Shown here piece by piece: positions 8,613 to 16,910 of a stretch of DNA of 64,000 bases. A program made the position numbers and the translations under genes. Under the pieces are notes generated by a model that worked only from the letters and a program-made list of their open reading frames with translations, did no database searches and was not told where the DNA came from. The first letter of the stretch is position 1; every line of letters begins with the position of its first letter. The stretch comes from JAPPHA01 sp963662815 (GTDB taxonomy: Bacteria; Pseudomonadota; Alphaproteobacteria; Rhodobacterales; Rhodobacteraceae), in contig CAXXWA010000024.1 of assembly GCA_963662815.2 (NCBI GenBank), positions 77,643 to 141,642 of the forward strand, given 5' to 3'.

Positions 8613-9408
8613 CGTCGCCACCGTCCGCTCCGACAAAATCCGACAGGAGCGCCGCCATCACGGCAGGCTGCTCGACGCACGGAAGGTGCCCGGCATCCCT
8701 GATCAGCTCGAACCGGCACCCCGGTATGAGCCGCGCGGTGGCGCACACCACGTCCGGCGGCGTGGCGCCGTCGAATTCCCCGACGATCGCGAGCGCCGGC
8801 AGCCGCAGCGTCGCCGCATCCATGGTATAATCCGCGTCCCGAATCGCCTCGCAGGTTCTTGCGTATCCCTCCGCCGACGCGCCGAGCAGCATGTTCCTCC
8901 ACTTGTGGAAGTCCCGCGAACCCGACCGGTACTCGGGTGCGAACCACCGCTCGAGCACGCTGTCGGCGATCGCTTCGATCCCCGAGGTCCGCACGTCCTC
9001 GATCCGGGCATTCCAGAGCTCGTCGGCGCCGATCTTCGATGCCGTGTCGCAGAGCACCAGGCGGCCGACGAGATCGGGTCGCGACAAAGCGAGTCCCTGC
9101 GCGATCAGGCCGCCGACCGAAAGCCCGGTGATCGTTGCCCGCCGGATCGAGAGATGATCGAGGAGGTCCGCCAAGTCCTGCACATGGTCATCGATACTCC
9201 AGGGCCCGTCCGGGCTTCCCGAAAGCCCGTGACCGCGCTTGTCGTAGCGGACGATACGGAACGTCCCGTCCAGACGGTCCACGACGTCATCCCAGATCCG
9301 GAAGTCTGTGCCGAGGGAATTCGAGAACACAATCGGCTGTCCTGTTGCCGCCCCCGACTCGGCGTAGTGCAAATGGGTGCCGTTGACTTCGGCGATGGAG
9401 GTGGTCAT
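8605..9408 (-). CDS. pcaD: 3-oxoadipate enol-lactonase
   Basis: Alpha/beta hydrolase that opens the enol-lactone to beta-ketoadipate. 267 residues from ATG 9408, chosen because GGAG sits 5 bases upstream; the reading frame is open further upstream but has no comparable site. The nucleophile elbow is GLSVGGL (Ser), an oxyanion-hole region lies near IVFSNSLGTD, and the catalytic His is in DAGHLPCVEQP near the C terminus. It is the first gene of pcaD-pcaC-pcaH-pcaG-BKACE. No pcaQ-type LysR regulator is adjacent; the spacer upstream holds a 15-bp palindrome. Confidence 0.93.
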   Translation of the reverse strand: MTTSIAEVNGTHLHYAESGAATGQPIVFSNSLGTDFRIWDDVVDRLDGTFRIVRYDKRGHGLSGSPDGPWSIDDHVQDLADLLDHLSIRRATITGLSVGGLIAQGLALSRPDLVGRLVLCDTASKIGADELWNARIEDVRTSGIEAIADSVLERWFAPEYRSGSRDFHKWRNMLLGASAEGYARTCEAIRDADYTMDAATLRLPALAIVGEFDGATPPDVVCATARLIPGCRFELIRDAGHLPCVEQPAVMAALLSDFVGADGGDDG

Positions 9409-9511
9409 GGCGTCTCCGGGCCCCAGTGCGCATGGCGTGGATGCGCGGCATCCGGAAGCTCCTTCTTCTTCGTGTCCAAGAATATTTTGCTGCCTTCCGA
9501 CATGCAACACG

Positions 9512-9526
9512 CCGGTTGCAAACCGG
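9512..9526. promoter_or_regulatory. 15-bp palindrome upstream of pcaD
   Basis: CCGGTTGCAAACCGG has perfect 6-base arms around GCA, about 105 bases upstream of the pcaD start. It is a candidate operator for a dimeric regulator of the pca operon. Nothing links it to a particular protein; an IclR-type activator of PcaU/PcaR kind is one possibility. Confidence 0.4.
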
Positions 9527-9641
9527 AACCGCCTGTTGATTTTTTTCGCGACTGCCAATGGAATGTCGATAACACCCCCTGCGGTTTCGACCGCAGGTCG
9601 CGGGGCCTCGGCAGACGCCACTGCTTTTTGGGCCAACCTCG

Positions 9642-9782
9642 ATGCGCACGTTCATCTACGTAGACGGGTTCAATCTCTACTACGGCGCGCTAAAGGGCAT
9701 GCCGTGAAAATGGCTGGACACGGTTGCGATGTTCGAGCGGCCGCTTTTCCTCAGCGCATATTTCTGGCGTCGTTCGGCATAG
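9642..9782 (+). pseudogene. NYN-domain (LabA/DUF88-like) gene remnant with in-frame TGA
   Basis: The first 21 codons read MRTFIYVDGFNLYYGALKG, the N-terminal metal-site strand of NYN/LabA-like PIN-fold nucleases, where VDGFNLY carries the catalytic Asp. Codon 22 is TGA (9705-9707). The same frame then continues KWLDTVAMFERPL, which is how these proteins normally go on, and stops at 9782. About 47 codons survive of a protein usually near 200 residues. The DNA that follows is unrelated, so this is the 5' stub of a gene broken by a nonsense change and a later rearrangement. Confidence 0.7.
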
Positions 9783-10007
9783 GTCAGGAGGTGTCAGCCC
9801 CTCGGCATGACAGCCTCCATGTTTAGTCACAGGGACTGTCGCCTCCATCTGGCCGATTTGCAACATCCTGCGCCAAAAGACGCAGGTCACCACCACCTCT
9901 GGCGTTGCACTTCAGAGTGGGACGGGAGAGTCAAAGCGCACGCCGGGTTTTCGAGGTCAGGCCAATGCGAACCAGATCGTGGCCGCTCGTCCTTTTGCCG
10001 CGCTCCA

Positions 10008-10847
10008 TCATTCGGTTCCGCCAACCGCTCGGGTGAGGTCTGCGGCCGAGCGTCGGATCGTTGCGCTGAAATCCGCGACCTTCCGATCGGTAAAGCGCGC
10101 GGTAGGTCCCGAAACGGAAATCGCCGCGATCGCCTTGCCCCGGGTGCCGAATACCGGCGCAGCCACGCAGCGCATGCCTGCGTAGCGCTCTTCGTCGTCG
10201 AATGACCAGCCCTGTTTCCGGATGCGTTCGAGCTCGGCGAAAAGCCGGTCAGGCCTGGTGATCGTCTTCGCCGTGAACTCCGGCAGGCCCTTCTTCTGCA
10301 GCAGCGCCTCGACCTCCTCCTGCGTGACCTGCGCGAGCAGCGCCTTGCCGACGGCTGAAGCATGCATTCGCGATCTCGTTCCAAGGCGGAAGAACGCCCG
10401 GATCGGATTGGGAGTTTCGACCTGGCTGACGAAGATGACGTCGCCGTCGTCGGCGATCGCGAGGTTCGCCGTTTCGCCGGTCTCGGCCACGAGACCCTGC
10501 ATTATCGGCTGAGCCGCCTCGACGACGTTGATGCGGCTCAGGAATCCAGAACCGATCCGGAAGGCCTCGACGCCGATCATCCAGTCCTGCGTGCCTTCAT
10601 CGTAGTCGGCGTAGCGATGTTGCTGCAGTGTCGTCATCAGCCGGTGCGCGGTCGAGGGGGGCATGCCCGCGCGCATCGCGATCTCGGTGAGCGACGCGTG
10701 ACGTTCGCGTGCCAGAATTGACAGGATCTGCAAGCCGCGCTCCAGCGCCAGTACGGTGGAGCCCCCCTTTTCTGAGGGATCCTTCCTAGGCCGTCCGCGC
10801 GGCCTCCTTGCGACCTCTTCCAAGGCCATTGCCCTGTCCTCCAGCAC
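10008..10847 (-). CDS. bhcR: IclR-family regulator BhcR of the beta-hydroxyaspartate cycle
   Basis: Transcription factor transcribed away from bhcABCD, the arrangement known for BhcR. Up to 279 residues from the upstream start; MALEEVARRPRG, six residues in, is an alternative. The N-terminal winged HTH spans about residues 28-90 (LALERGLQILSILARE, SLTEIAMRAGMPPSTAHRLM). The IclR effector domain covers about residues 100-275, with GTRSRMHASAVGKALLA and YAGMRCVAAPVF. A basic linker, RRPRGRPRKD, precedes the HTH. The family effector for BhcR is glyoxylate. Two dyads in the AT-rich divergent spacer are likely targets. Confidence 0.9.
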   Translation of the reverse strand: MLEDRAMALEEVARRPRGRPRKDPSEKGGSTVLALERGLQILSILARERHASLTEIAMRAGMPPSTAHRLMTTLQQHRYADYDEGTQDWMIGVEAFRIGSGFLSRINVVEAAQPIMQGLVAETGETANLAIADDGDVIFVSQVETPNPIRAFFRLGTRSRMHASAVGKALLAQVTQEEVEALLQKKGLPEFTAKTITRPDRLFAELERIRKQGWSFDDEERYAGMRCVAAPVFGTRGKAIAAISVSGPTARFTDRKVADFSATIRRSAADLTRAVGGTE

Positions 10848-10926
10848 CTTTCGTCACATTCATATCAGCTTACAGAAATCTTTCCAGAAAAATATGAAAT
10901 GCAAAATAATATCATTAACTATATGT

Positions 10927-10954
10927 TAATCAATAATAAAATAATTATTGATTA
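10927..10954. promoter_or_regulatory. 28-bp dyad in the bhcR-bhcA spacer
   Basis: TAATCAATAAT and ATTATTGATTA form perfect 11-base arms around a 6-base centre. The spacer is strikingly AT-rich against its high-GC surroundings. A dyad this long between divergent genes is most likely an operator or a combined operator/promoter. It lies 81 bases before the bhcA start. Confidence 0.55.
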
Positions 10955-10957
10955 TTT

Positions 10958-10972
10958 TGGAAATATATTCCA
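10958..10972. promoter_or_regulatory. IclR-type operator upstream of bhcA
   Basis: TGGAAATATATTCCA has 5-base inverted arms, TGGAA and TTCCA, and closely resembles the recognition sequence of E. coli IclR (TGGAAAT-N-ATTTCCA). It sits 3 bases from the larger dyad and 62 bases upstream of the bhcA start, in front of a gene set whose divergent neighbour encodes an IclR-family protein. It is the best candidate BhcR site. Confidence 0.6.
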
Positions 10973-11034
10973 CAAAAAAACGTCATGCGTGCGAATCAGT
11001 CTCTGACGCGCCCGAAACCAGCGGAGCAACACCC

Positions 11035-12234
11035 ATGAGCGACCAGAATCCGGTCTTCATTCCCGGACCCACCAACATCCCGGACCGATTGCGTTACGCG
11101 ATGAGCATCCAGACCATGGATCATCGCGCCCCGGACTTCATCGAACTGCTCGAGCCGCTCCTTTGCGACCTGAAGAAGGTGTTCAAGACGACCTCCGGAC
11201 AGGTGATCACGTTCCCTGCGACCGGAACCGGCGGCTGGGAAGCGGCGATCACCAACACGCTGTCGCCGGGCGACAAGGTCCTTGCCGCGCGGTTCGGAAT
11301 GTTCTCGCATCGCTGGATCGATCTTTGCCAGCGCCACAACCTGGATGTCGAGGTCATCGAATGCGACTGGGGCGAAGGCGCGCCTGCGGATCTGTACGGG
11401 GAACGCCTGGCGGCAGACGCCGGCCACCATATCAAAGCAGTTCTAGTCACGCACAACGAAACAGCAACGGGCGTGCGATCGGACATCGGCGCCGTCCGGC
11501 GGGCGATGGATGCCGCCGGCCATCCCGCGTTGCTCTTCGTCGACTGCGTCTCGTCCCTCGCGTCAATGGATTTCCGCATGGACGAATGGGGCGTCGATCT
11601 TGCGGTCACGGGCAGCCAGAAGGGCCTCATGCTCGCCACCGGCATGGCAATCGTCTGCGTAAGCCAGAAGGCGCTCGATGCGGCCAGGACCGCCGGATGC
11701 CCTCGCACCTTCTTCGACTTCGGTGACATGGCCTCGGCGAACGGAAAGGGCGGTTTTCCCTACACCCCGCCGCTGCAGATCATGTTCGGCCTTCGCGCAA
11801 GTCTCGACATGCTGTTCGAGGAAGGGCTGGAAAGCGTCTTCGCGCGGCACGCCCGCATCGCCGAAGGCGTGCGCAAGGCCGTGGAAGCCTGGGGCCTCGA
11901 GCTTTGCGCCAAACGGCGCGAGCTCTGCTCGGATACCGTCAGCGCGATCTACGTTCCCGAAGGCTTCGACTCGGACGTGCTGACGAACCACATTTTCGAC
12001 ACCTACGGCGTCTCCTTCGGGGTCGGACTGGGCCGGATGGCCAGCAGGGCCTTCCGCATCGGGCACCTTGGCTCGCTCACCGATGTCATGGCGCTCTCGG
12101 GTCTCGCGACGGTCGAAATGGCCATGGCCGATCTTGGCTACCCGGTCGAGATCGGATCCGGCACGCGCGCGGCTCAGGAACATTACCGGGCGACAGCCCG
12201 CCAACGAACAGGCCGGCCGCGTGAAGACGCATGA
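11035..12234 (+). CDS. bhcA: L-aspartate:glyoxylate aminotransferase BhcA
   Basis: PLP enzyme that transfers the amino group of aspartate to glyoxylate, giving glycine and oxaloacetate and so regenerating the amino donor of the cycle. 399 residues from ATG 11035, with GGAG 8 bases upstream. It belongs to the serine-pyruvate/alanine-glyoxylate transaminase family: FIPGPTNIPDRLR at the N terminus, TGTGGWEAAITNTL, the PLP lysine in VTGSQKGLML near residue 197, and the substrate arginine region RIGHLGSLTD near the C terminus. First gene of bhcABCD, overlapping the possible upstream start of bhcB. Confidence 0.93.
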   Translation: MSDQNPVFIPGPTNIPDRLRYAMSIQTMDHRAPDFIELLEPLLCDLKKVFKTTSGQVITFPATGTGGWEAAITNTLSPGDKVLAARFGMFSHRWIDLCQRHNLDVEVIECDWGEGAPADLYGERLAADAGHHIKAVLVTHNETATGVRSDIGAVRRAMDAAGHPALLFVDCVSSLASMDFRMDEWGVDLAVTGSQKGLMLATGMAIVCVSQKALDAARTAGCPRTFFDFGDMASANGKGGFPYTPPLQIMFGLRASLDMLFEEGLESVFARHARIAEGVRKAVEAWGLELCAKRRELCSDTVSAIYVPEGFDSDVLTNHIFDTYGVSFGVGLGRMASRAFRIGHLGSLTDVMALSGLATVEMAMADLGYPVEIGSGTRAAQEHYRATARQRTGRPREDA

Positions 12235-12263
12235 AACGACATGAAACGAGGAGTCCCGCCGCT

Positions 12264-13217
12264 ATGGAAATTCCGACATGGACCGATGTGCTTGCCGCGC
12301 ACGAACGGATCGCGCCGCACATCCGCCGCACCGAAGTCCTGGCCAGCCATGACCTCGACCGGCAGACCGGGGCCAGGCTGTTCTTCAAGTGCGAGAGCCT
12401 GCAGCCGCCGGGCGCCTTCAAGGTGCGCGGCGCGTGCAACGCGGTCTTTGGCCTGTCCGAGGAGCATGCGGCGAAGGGCGTTGCCACGCACTCGTCCGGC
12501 AATCACGCGCTGTGCCTTGCGTACGCAGCCGGACGGCGCGGCATCCCTTGCGAAGTCGTCATGCCGAGAACGGCCCCGCAGGCCAAGAAGGACGCCGTTA
12601 TCGGCTACGGAGGCAGGATCACCGAATGCGAGCCGTCGACCTCGTCCCGCGAGGAGGTATTTGCAAGGGTTCAGGCCGAATCCGGCGGCGACTTCGTTCA
12701 CCCATACAACGACCCGCGCGTGATCGCCGGCCAGGCCACGTGCTCCAGGGAGTTTCTCGACCAGGTCGAGGATCTCGACATCCTCATCGCCCCGATCGGC
12801 GGCGGCGGCATGATTTCGGGCACCTGCCTGACGGTTGCCTCGATCGCGCCGCACGTGAAGATATACGCTGCCGAGCCCGAGCAGGCGGATGACGCGATGC
12901 GGTCCCTGAGGGCCGGTCGCATCATTGCCGACGATGCGCCGGAGACCATTGCGGACGGACTGAAAGTGCCGCTGAAGGAGCTGACCTGGCACTTCGTCTC
13001 GAAGCACGTCACCGAAATTCTGACGGCCAGCGAGCAAGAGATCATCGACGCCATGAAGCTCAGCTGGAAAAGGCTCAGGCAGGTGATCGAGCCGAGCTGC
13101 GCCGTGCCGCTCGCGGTGATCCTGAAGAACTCCGAAACGTTCGCCGGCAAGCGCGTCGGCGTCATTGTCACCGGCGGCAATGTCGATCTCGACAGGCTGC
13201 CTTGGGCGAAACACTGA
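12264..13217 (+). CDS. bhcB: Beta-hydroxyaspartate dehydratase BhcB
   Basis: Serine/threonine-dehydratase-fold PLP enzyme that dehydrates (2R,3S)-beta-hydroxyaspartate to iminosuccinate. 317 residues from ATG 12264, chosen for GAGGAG 10 bases upstream; an in-frame ATG at 12231 has no such site. The PLP lysine lies in PPGAFKVRGA near residue 53, the asparagine loop is SSGNHALC and the phosphate-binding glycine loop is IGGGGMISG. Sequence alone would allow threonine dehydratase or serine racemase. The four-gene order with bhcA, bhcC and bhcD decides the call. Confidence 0.9.
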   Translation: MEIPTWTDVLAAHERIAPHIRRTEVLASHDLDRQTGARLFFKCESLQPPGAFKVRGACNAVFGLSEEHAAKGVATHSSGNHALCLAYAAGRRGIPCEVVMPRTAPQAKKDAVIGYGGRITECEPSTSSREEVFARVQAESGGDFVHPYNDPRVIAGQATCSREFLDQVEDLDILIAPIGGGGMISGTCLTVASIAPHVKIYAAEPEQADDAMRSLRAGRIIADDAPETIADGLKVPLKELTWHFVSKHVTEILTASEQEIIDAMKLSWKRLRQVIEPSCAVPLAVILKNSETFAGKRVGVIVTGGNVDLDRLPWAKH

Positions 13218-13232
13218 GCGGGAGACACTGCG

Positions 13233-14396
13233 ATGAATGCTCCGATCAAGATCGAAGACCTGGAAGTGGGATACGACGTTCCGGCGGTTGCCGGCATGCG
13301 CGAAAGCGAGATCCAGACGCCGTGCCTGATCCTGGACCTCGACGCCCTCGAGCGCAACGTCACCAGGATGGGAGACTGGGCCAGGGAACACGGAATCCGG
13401 CATCGTGTCCACGGCAAGATGCACAAGTCAGTGGACGTGGCGCTCTTGCAGGAGAGGCTGGGCGGCGCCTGCGGCGTGTGCTGTCAGAAGGTCTCCGAGG
13501 CCGAGGTGTTCGCCCGCGGCGGCATCCGGGACGTTCTGGTCTCGAACCAGGTGCGCGATCCCGCGAAGATCGACCGTCTTGCCCGCATCCCGAAGCTGGG
13601 CGTGCGCACGATCTGCTGCGTCGACGACCTGGCGAATGTCTCCGATCTCTCCGCAGCTGCCTTGAGGCACGGCACTCGAATCGAGTGCCTGGTCGAGATC
13701 GACTGCGGCGCCGGCCGCTGCGGCGTTACCGACACGCCGTCGGCCGTCGCAATCGCGAAGGCTCTGGATGCAGCGCCGGGACTGAAGTTCGCGGGCATCC
13801 AGGCCTACCAGGGAGCGATGCAGCACATGGAGGAATTCGAGGACCGGAAGGCGAAGATCGACGTCGCAGTCGAAATGGTGCGCGATGCCGTGGACGCGCT
13901 TGGCGCCCAGGGACTGGAATGCGACATCGTCGGGGGCGGAGGCACGGGCTCCTACTGTTTCGAGGGAACCTCGGGCGTCTACAACGAGCTGCAGTGCGGA
14001 TCCTACGCCTTCATGGACGCCGACTACGGACGGATCCTCGACAAGCACGGAAACCGGATCGACCAGGGCGAATGGGAGAACGCGCTCTTCATCCTGACCT
14101 CGGTCATGAGCCACGCCAAGGCCGACAAGGCGATCTGCGACGCGGGCCTGAAGGCACAGTCGGTCGACAGCGGACTTCCAGTCATTTTCGGACGCGACGA
14201 CGTCGAATACGTCAAGTGCTCCGACGAGCACGGCGTGATCGCAGATCCGCAGGGCGTTCTGGGAATCAACGAGAAACTGCGGCTGGTGCCCGGCCACTGC
14301 GACCCGACCTGCAACGTGCACGACTGGTATGTCGGCGTGCGGGGCGGCGAGGTCGAGGCCGTCTGGCCCGTGTCCGCCCGAGGCAAGGCCTACTGA
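13233..14396 (+). CDS. bhcC: Beta-hydroxyaspartate aldolase BhcC
   Basis: PLP aldolase of the D-threonine aldolase/alanine-racemase-fold group; in this pathway it joins glycine and glyoxylate into beta-hydroxyaspartate. 387 residues, with GGGAG 9 bases before the ATG. The PLP lysine is in HGKMHKSVDVA near residue 60. Barrel motifs include EIDCGAGRCGV and GGGGTGSYCFEG, and the metal-binding region near the C terminus contains GHCDPTCNVHDWYV. It starts 16 bases after bhcB. Confidence 0.92.
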   Translation: MNAPIKIEDLEVGYDVPAVAGMRESEIQTPCLILDLDALERNVTRMGDWAREHGIRHRVHGKMHKSVDVALLQERLGGACGVCCQKVSEAEVFARGGIRDVLVSNQVRDPAKIDRLARIPKLGVRTICCVDDLANVSDLSAAALRHGTRIECLVEIDCGAGRCGVTDTPSAVAIAKALDAAPGLKFAGIQAYQGAMQHMEEFEDRKAKIDVAVEMVRDAVDALGAQGLECDIVGGGGTGSYCFEGTSGVYNELQCGSYAFMDADYGRILDKHGNRIDQGEWENALFILTSVMSHAKADKAICDAGLKAQSVDSGLPVIFGRDDVEYVKCSDEHGVIADPQGVLGINEKLRLVPGHCDPTCNVHDWYVGVRGGEVEAVWPVSARGKAY

Positions 14397-14452
14397 CGCA
14401 ATCGTCCCGCGGCGGCGCGATGCTTCGGCCCGCCGATGAAATGGAGAAAGAC

Positions 14453-15457
14453 ATGCCAAACGATCCGGACAAGAAAACGGCGCCGACGGCAGGTACGCTA
14501 ATCGTCTCGGAAGCCGACTGCGAGCGTCTCGTCGGTCCCGGCCAGGCCTTCAACGCCGTGGAGGCGGTCTTCGGGGCGATGGCGCGCGGAGACGCGTGCA
14601 ACTTCCCGGTCGTCCGGGAAGCCATCGGCCATGCCGGTGCGCTCTACGGCTTCAAGTCCGGTTTTGATCGCGCCGGCCTCGCGCTCGGCGTCAAGTCGGG
14701 CGGATACTGGCCCGGCAACGCGGAAATGGGTCTGACAAACCACCAGTCGACGGTCTGCCTGTTCGATCCAGACACCGGCCGGCTGATGGCGCTGGTCGGC
14801 GGGAACCACCTTACGGCGATCAGGACGGCGGCAGCGTCTTCCGTGTCCATCGCCCATCTTGCGAGACAGGATGCGCGCGTGCTTGGCATGATCGGCGCGG
14901 GCCACCAGGCCCAGTTCCAGCTGCGCGCCGCCGCCAAACTGCGCAACTTCGAGAAGGTTGTCGTCTGGAACCCGCATCCGGAGATGCTGCCGAGGCTCGC
15001 GGCCGTTGCCGACGAGATCGGGCTGCCCTTCGAGGCCGTGTCCGCCAAGGAGGTCGGAATGCAGGCGGACGTGATCATCACCGTCACCTCGGCCTTCCAG
15101 CCGCTCCTGTCGGCAGAATGGATCCAGCCCGGCACCCATCTCGCCTGCATGGGAACCGACACCGCGGGCAAGCAGGAGATCGATGCCGCGCTGGCGGGAA
15201 AGGCGTCGGTCTTCACGGACGAGGTCGCGCAGTCGATCTCGATCGGCGAGATGCAGCACGCTGTCGCCGCCGGAATCCTGTCCGAGGGCGACATCACGCC
15301 GATCGGCGCCGTAATCAACGGCACGCATCCCGGACGCACGTCCGGCGACCAGGTCACACTCTTCGACGGCACGGGCGTCGGGCTGCAGGACCTCGCGGTC
15401 GCAGTCGTCGCCGCGCGCGCGGCAGCCGACAACGACCCTGTTTTCGTCACGCTTTGA
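14453..15457 (+). CDS. bhcD: Iminosuccinate reductase BhcD
   Basis: Reduces iminosuccinate to L-aspartate with NAD(P)H and closes the cycle. 334 residues from ATG 14453, with GGAG 6 bases upstream; the same frame is open far upstream, through bhcC, but that stretch is not coding. Ornithine cyclodeaminase/mu-crystallin family: the dinucleotide-binding loop is GMIGAGHQAQFQLRA near residue 145 and the substrate region is KSGGYWPGN near residue 80. bhcABCD supplies all four enzymes needed to turn two glyoxylate into oxaloacetate. Confidence 0.92.
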   Translation: MPNDPDKKTAPTAGTLIVSEADCERLVGPGQAFNAVEAVFGAMARGDACNFPVVREAIGHAGALYGFKSGFDRAGLALGVKSGGYWPGNAEMGLTNHQSTVCLFDPDTGRLMALVGGNHLTAIRTAAASSVSIAHLARQDARVLGMIGAGHQAQFQLRAAAKLRNFEKVVVWNPHPEMLPRLAAVADEIGLPFEAVSAKEVGMQADVIITVTSAFQPLLSAEWIQPGTHLACMGTDTAGKQEIDAALAGKASVFTDEVAQSISIGEMQHAVAAGILSEGDITPIGAVINGTHPGRTSGDQVTLFDGTGVGLQDLAVAVVAARAAADNDPVFVTL

Positions 15458-15492
15458 CGGCTTCCGGCCGTGCCTTGACTGAGGAGGAAACC

Positions 15493-16647
15493 ATGGGCGT
15501 CAGGGCCTGTAACAATTTCGGGGACTTCCGTGAGTTGGCAAGACGCCGGCTGCCCGGGCCGATCTTCCACTACATCGACGGCGCTGCCGACGACGAGATC
15601 ACACACCGCCGCAACACCGAAGCCTACGAGAACTGCGATCTCGTCCCGAATGTCCTGGCCGGGGTTCAGCATGTCGACATGAGCGTCAAGGTCATGGGCC
15701 AGAAGCTCGACATGCCAGTCTACTGCGCGCCGACAGCGCTGCAGCGGCTCTTTCACCATGCCGGTGAACGTGCCGTTGCCGCGGCGGCGCAGAAACATGG
15801 CACGATGTTCGGCGTATCCTCGCTCGGAACAGTCAGCGTGGAAGATCTTGCCGCGATGGCGCCCGGGCCCAAGATGTTCCAGTTCTACTTCCACAAGGAT
15901 CGTGGGCTGAACGACGCGCTGCTCGAACGCGCCAGGGCTGCCGGGTTCGACGTCATGGCGTTGACCGTTGACACGATTACCGGCGGCAACCGCGAGCGCG
16001 ACCTGAGAACCGGCTTCACTTCGCCGCCCCGGTTGACACTCGGCAGCGTGGTCAGCTTCGCGACGCACCCGATGTGGGCGATCAACTACCTCTACCGCGA
16101 GAGATTCGACCTGCCGCATCTCTCGGACCATGTCAGTGCGGGCACGAACCTGACCATGTCTGTTGGAGACTATTTCTCCACCATGCTGGACCAGTCGATG
16201 GACTGGAGGGATGCCGAGGAGCTTTGCCGCAAGTGGAACGGCGAGTTCGCCCTCAAGGGCGTCATGAGTGTCGCCGACGCGAGGCGCGCGGTCGACATCG
16301 GCTGCACCGGGATCATGGTTTCCAACCATGGCGGGCGCCAGCTCGACGGCTCGCGCGCGCCTTTTGATCAGCTGGCCGAGATAGTTGATGCCGTCGGCGA
16401 CAGGATTGACGTGATCTGCGAGGGCGGGATCCAGCGCGGCACCCATGTGCTCAAGGCGCTGTCTGTCGGGGCGAAGGCCTGCTCCGGCGGACGGCTCTAC
16501 CTCTACGCTCTCGCAGCGGCCGGGCAGGTCGGCGTGGAACGCGCGCTGGGAAACCTGCGCGCCGAGATCGAGCGCGGCATGAAGCTGATGGGCGTGACGA
16601 GCCTGGACCAGCTGTCGCGGGAAAACCTGCGCTTCCGGCAGCTGTGA
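15493..16647 (+). CDS. FMN-dependent L-2-hydroxyacid oxidase/dehydrogenase (LldD/glycolate oxidase family)
   Basis: 384 residues, ATG preceded by GAGGAGGAA, 35 bases after bhcD and clearly in the same operon. FMN-barrel motifs are complete: YIDGAADDEITHRRN, VDTITGGNRERDL, the active-site histidine in SNHGGRQLDGSRAP and the FMN phosphate loop CEGGIQRGTHVLKAL. The family includes L-lactate dehydrogenase, glycolate oxidase and mandelate dehydrogenase, and sequence alone does not separate them. Next to a glyoxylate-consuming cycle the economical reading is glycolate to glyoxylate, feeding BhcA and BhcC. L-lactate is the main alternative. Confidence 0.88.
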   Translation: MGVRACNNFGDFRELARRRLPGPIFHYIDGAADDEITHRRNTEAYENCDLVPNVLAGVQHVDMSVKVMGQKLDMPVYCAPTALQRLFHHAGERAVAAAAQKHGTMFGVSSLGTVSVEDLAAMAPGPKMFQFYFHKDRGLNDALLERARAAGFDVMALTVDTITGGNRERDLRTGFTSPPRLTLGSVVSFATHPMWAINYLYRERFDLPHLSDHVSAGTNLTMSVGDYFSTMLDQSMDWRDAEELCRKWNGEFALKGVMSVADARRAVDIGCTGIMVSNHGGRQLDGSRAPFDQLAEIVDAVGDRIDVICEGGIQRGTHVLKALSVGAKACSGGRLYLYALAAAGQVGVERALGNLRAEIERGMKLMGVTSLDQLSRENLRFRQL

Positions 16648-16781
16648 AGTCACGCCAGGCAACGGTACCGGCTTGCGGACCGGTCTCGTGGGCGGCGCAA
16701 AGCGAAAAGGGCAAGACAGATTGCTGACTAACTTTCACCTCACCGCCAGCGACGTGCGCGGTCATGCGCTGGTCACGATCT

Positions 16782-16792
16782 TGACCTGGTCA
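16782..16792. promoter_or_regulatory. TGACC-T-GGTCA palindrome upstream of dctP
   Basis: A perfect 11-base palindrome in the 263-bp gap before the TRAP binding-protein gene. A related TGGTCA lies about 15 bases upstream (GCGCTGGTCACG). Paired TGGTCA-type sites are common for GntR/FadR regulators. The gap otherwise shows no gene. The assignment is weak without a known regulator nearby. Confidence 0.35.
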
Positions 16793-16910
16793 GTCCTGTG
16801 AACGGATTGCCCGCGTTGAGCGGAGCCGGCGACCGCCGGCTCGCAGCCGCGCCCCCGGGGCGCAAACCGTGGCGGAAGGCCACTTCACAATTCCTTTGGA
16901 GGACTATCAA

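Noticed and set aside
9578..9597. CCTGCGG/CCGCAGG hairpin as a terminator
   Set aside because: No T run on either side and no gene ends toward it at a fitting distance.
9705..9707. In-frame TGA as a selenocysteine codon
   Set aside because: No hairpin of SECIS type follows, the family does not use selenocysteine and the rest of the gene is missing.
13202..14440. A long open frame through bhcC that joins bhcD into a 751-codon reading frame
   Set aside because: The upstream part is the arginine-rich shadow of bhcC; bhcD has its own ATG and ribosome site at 14453.
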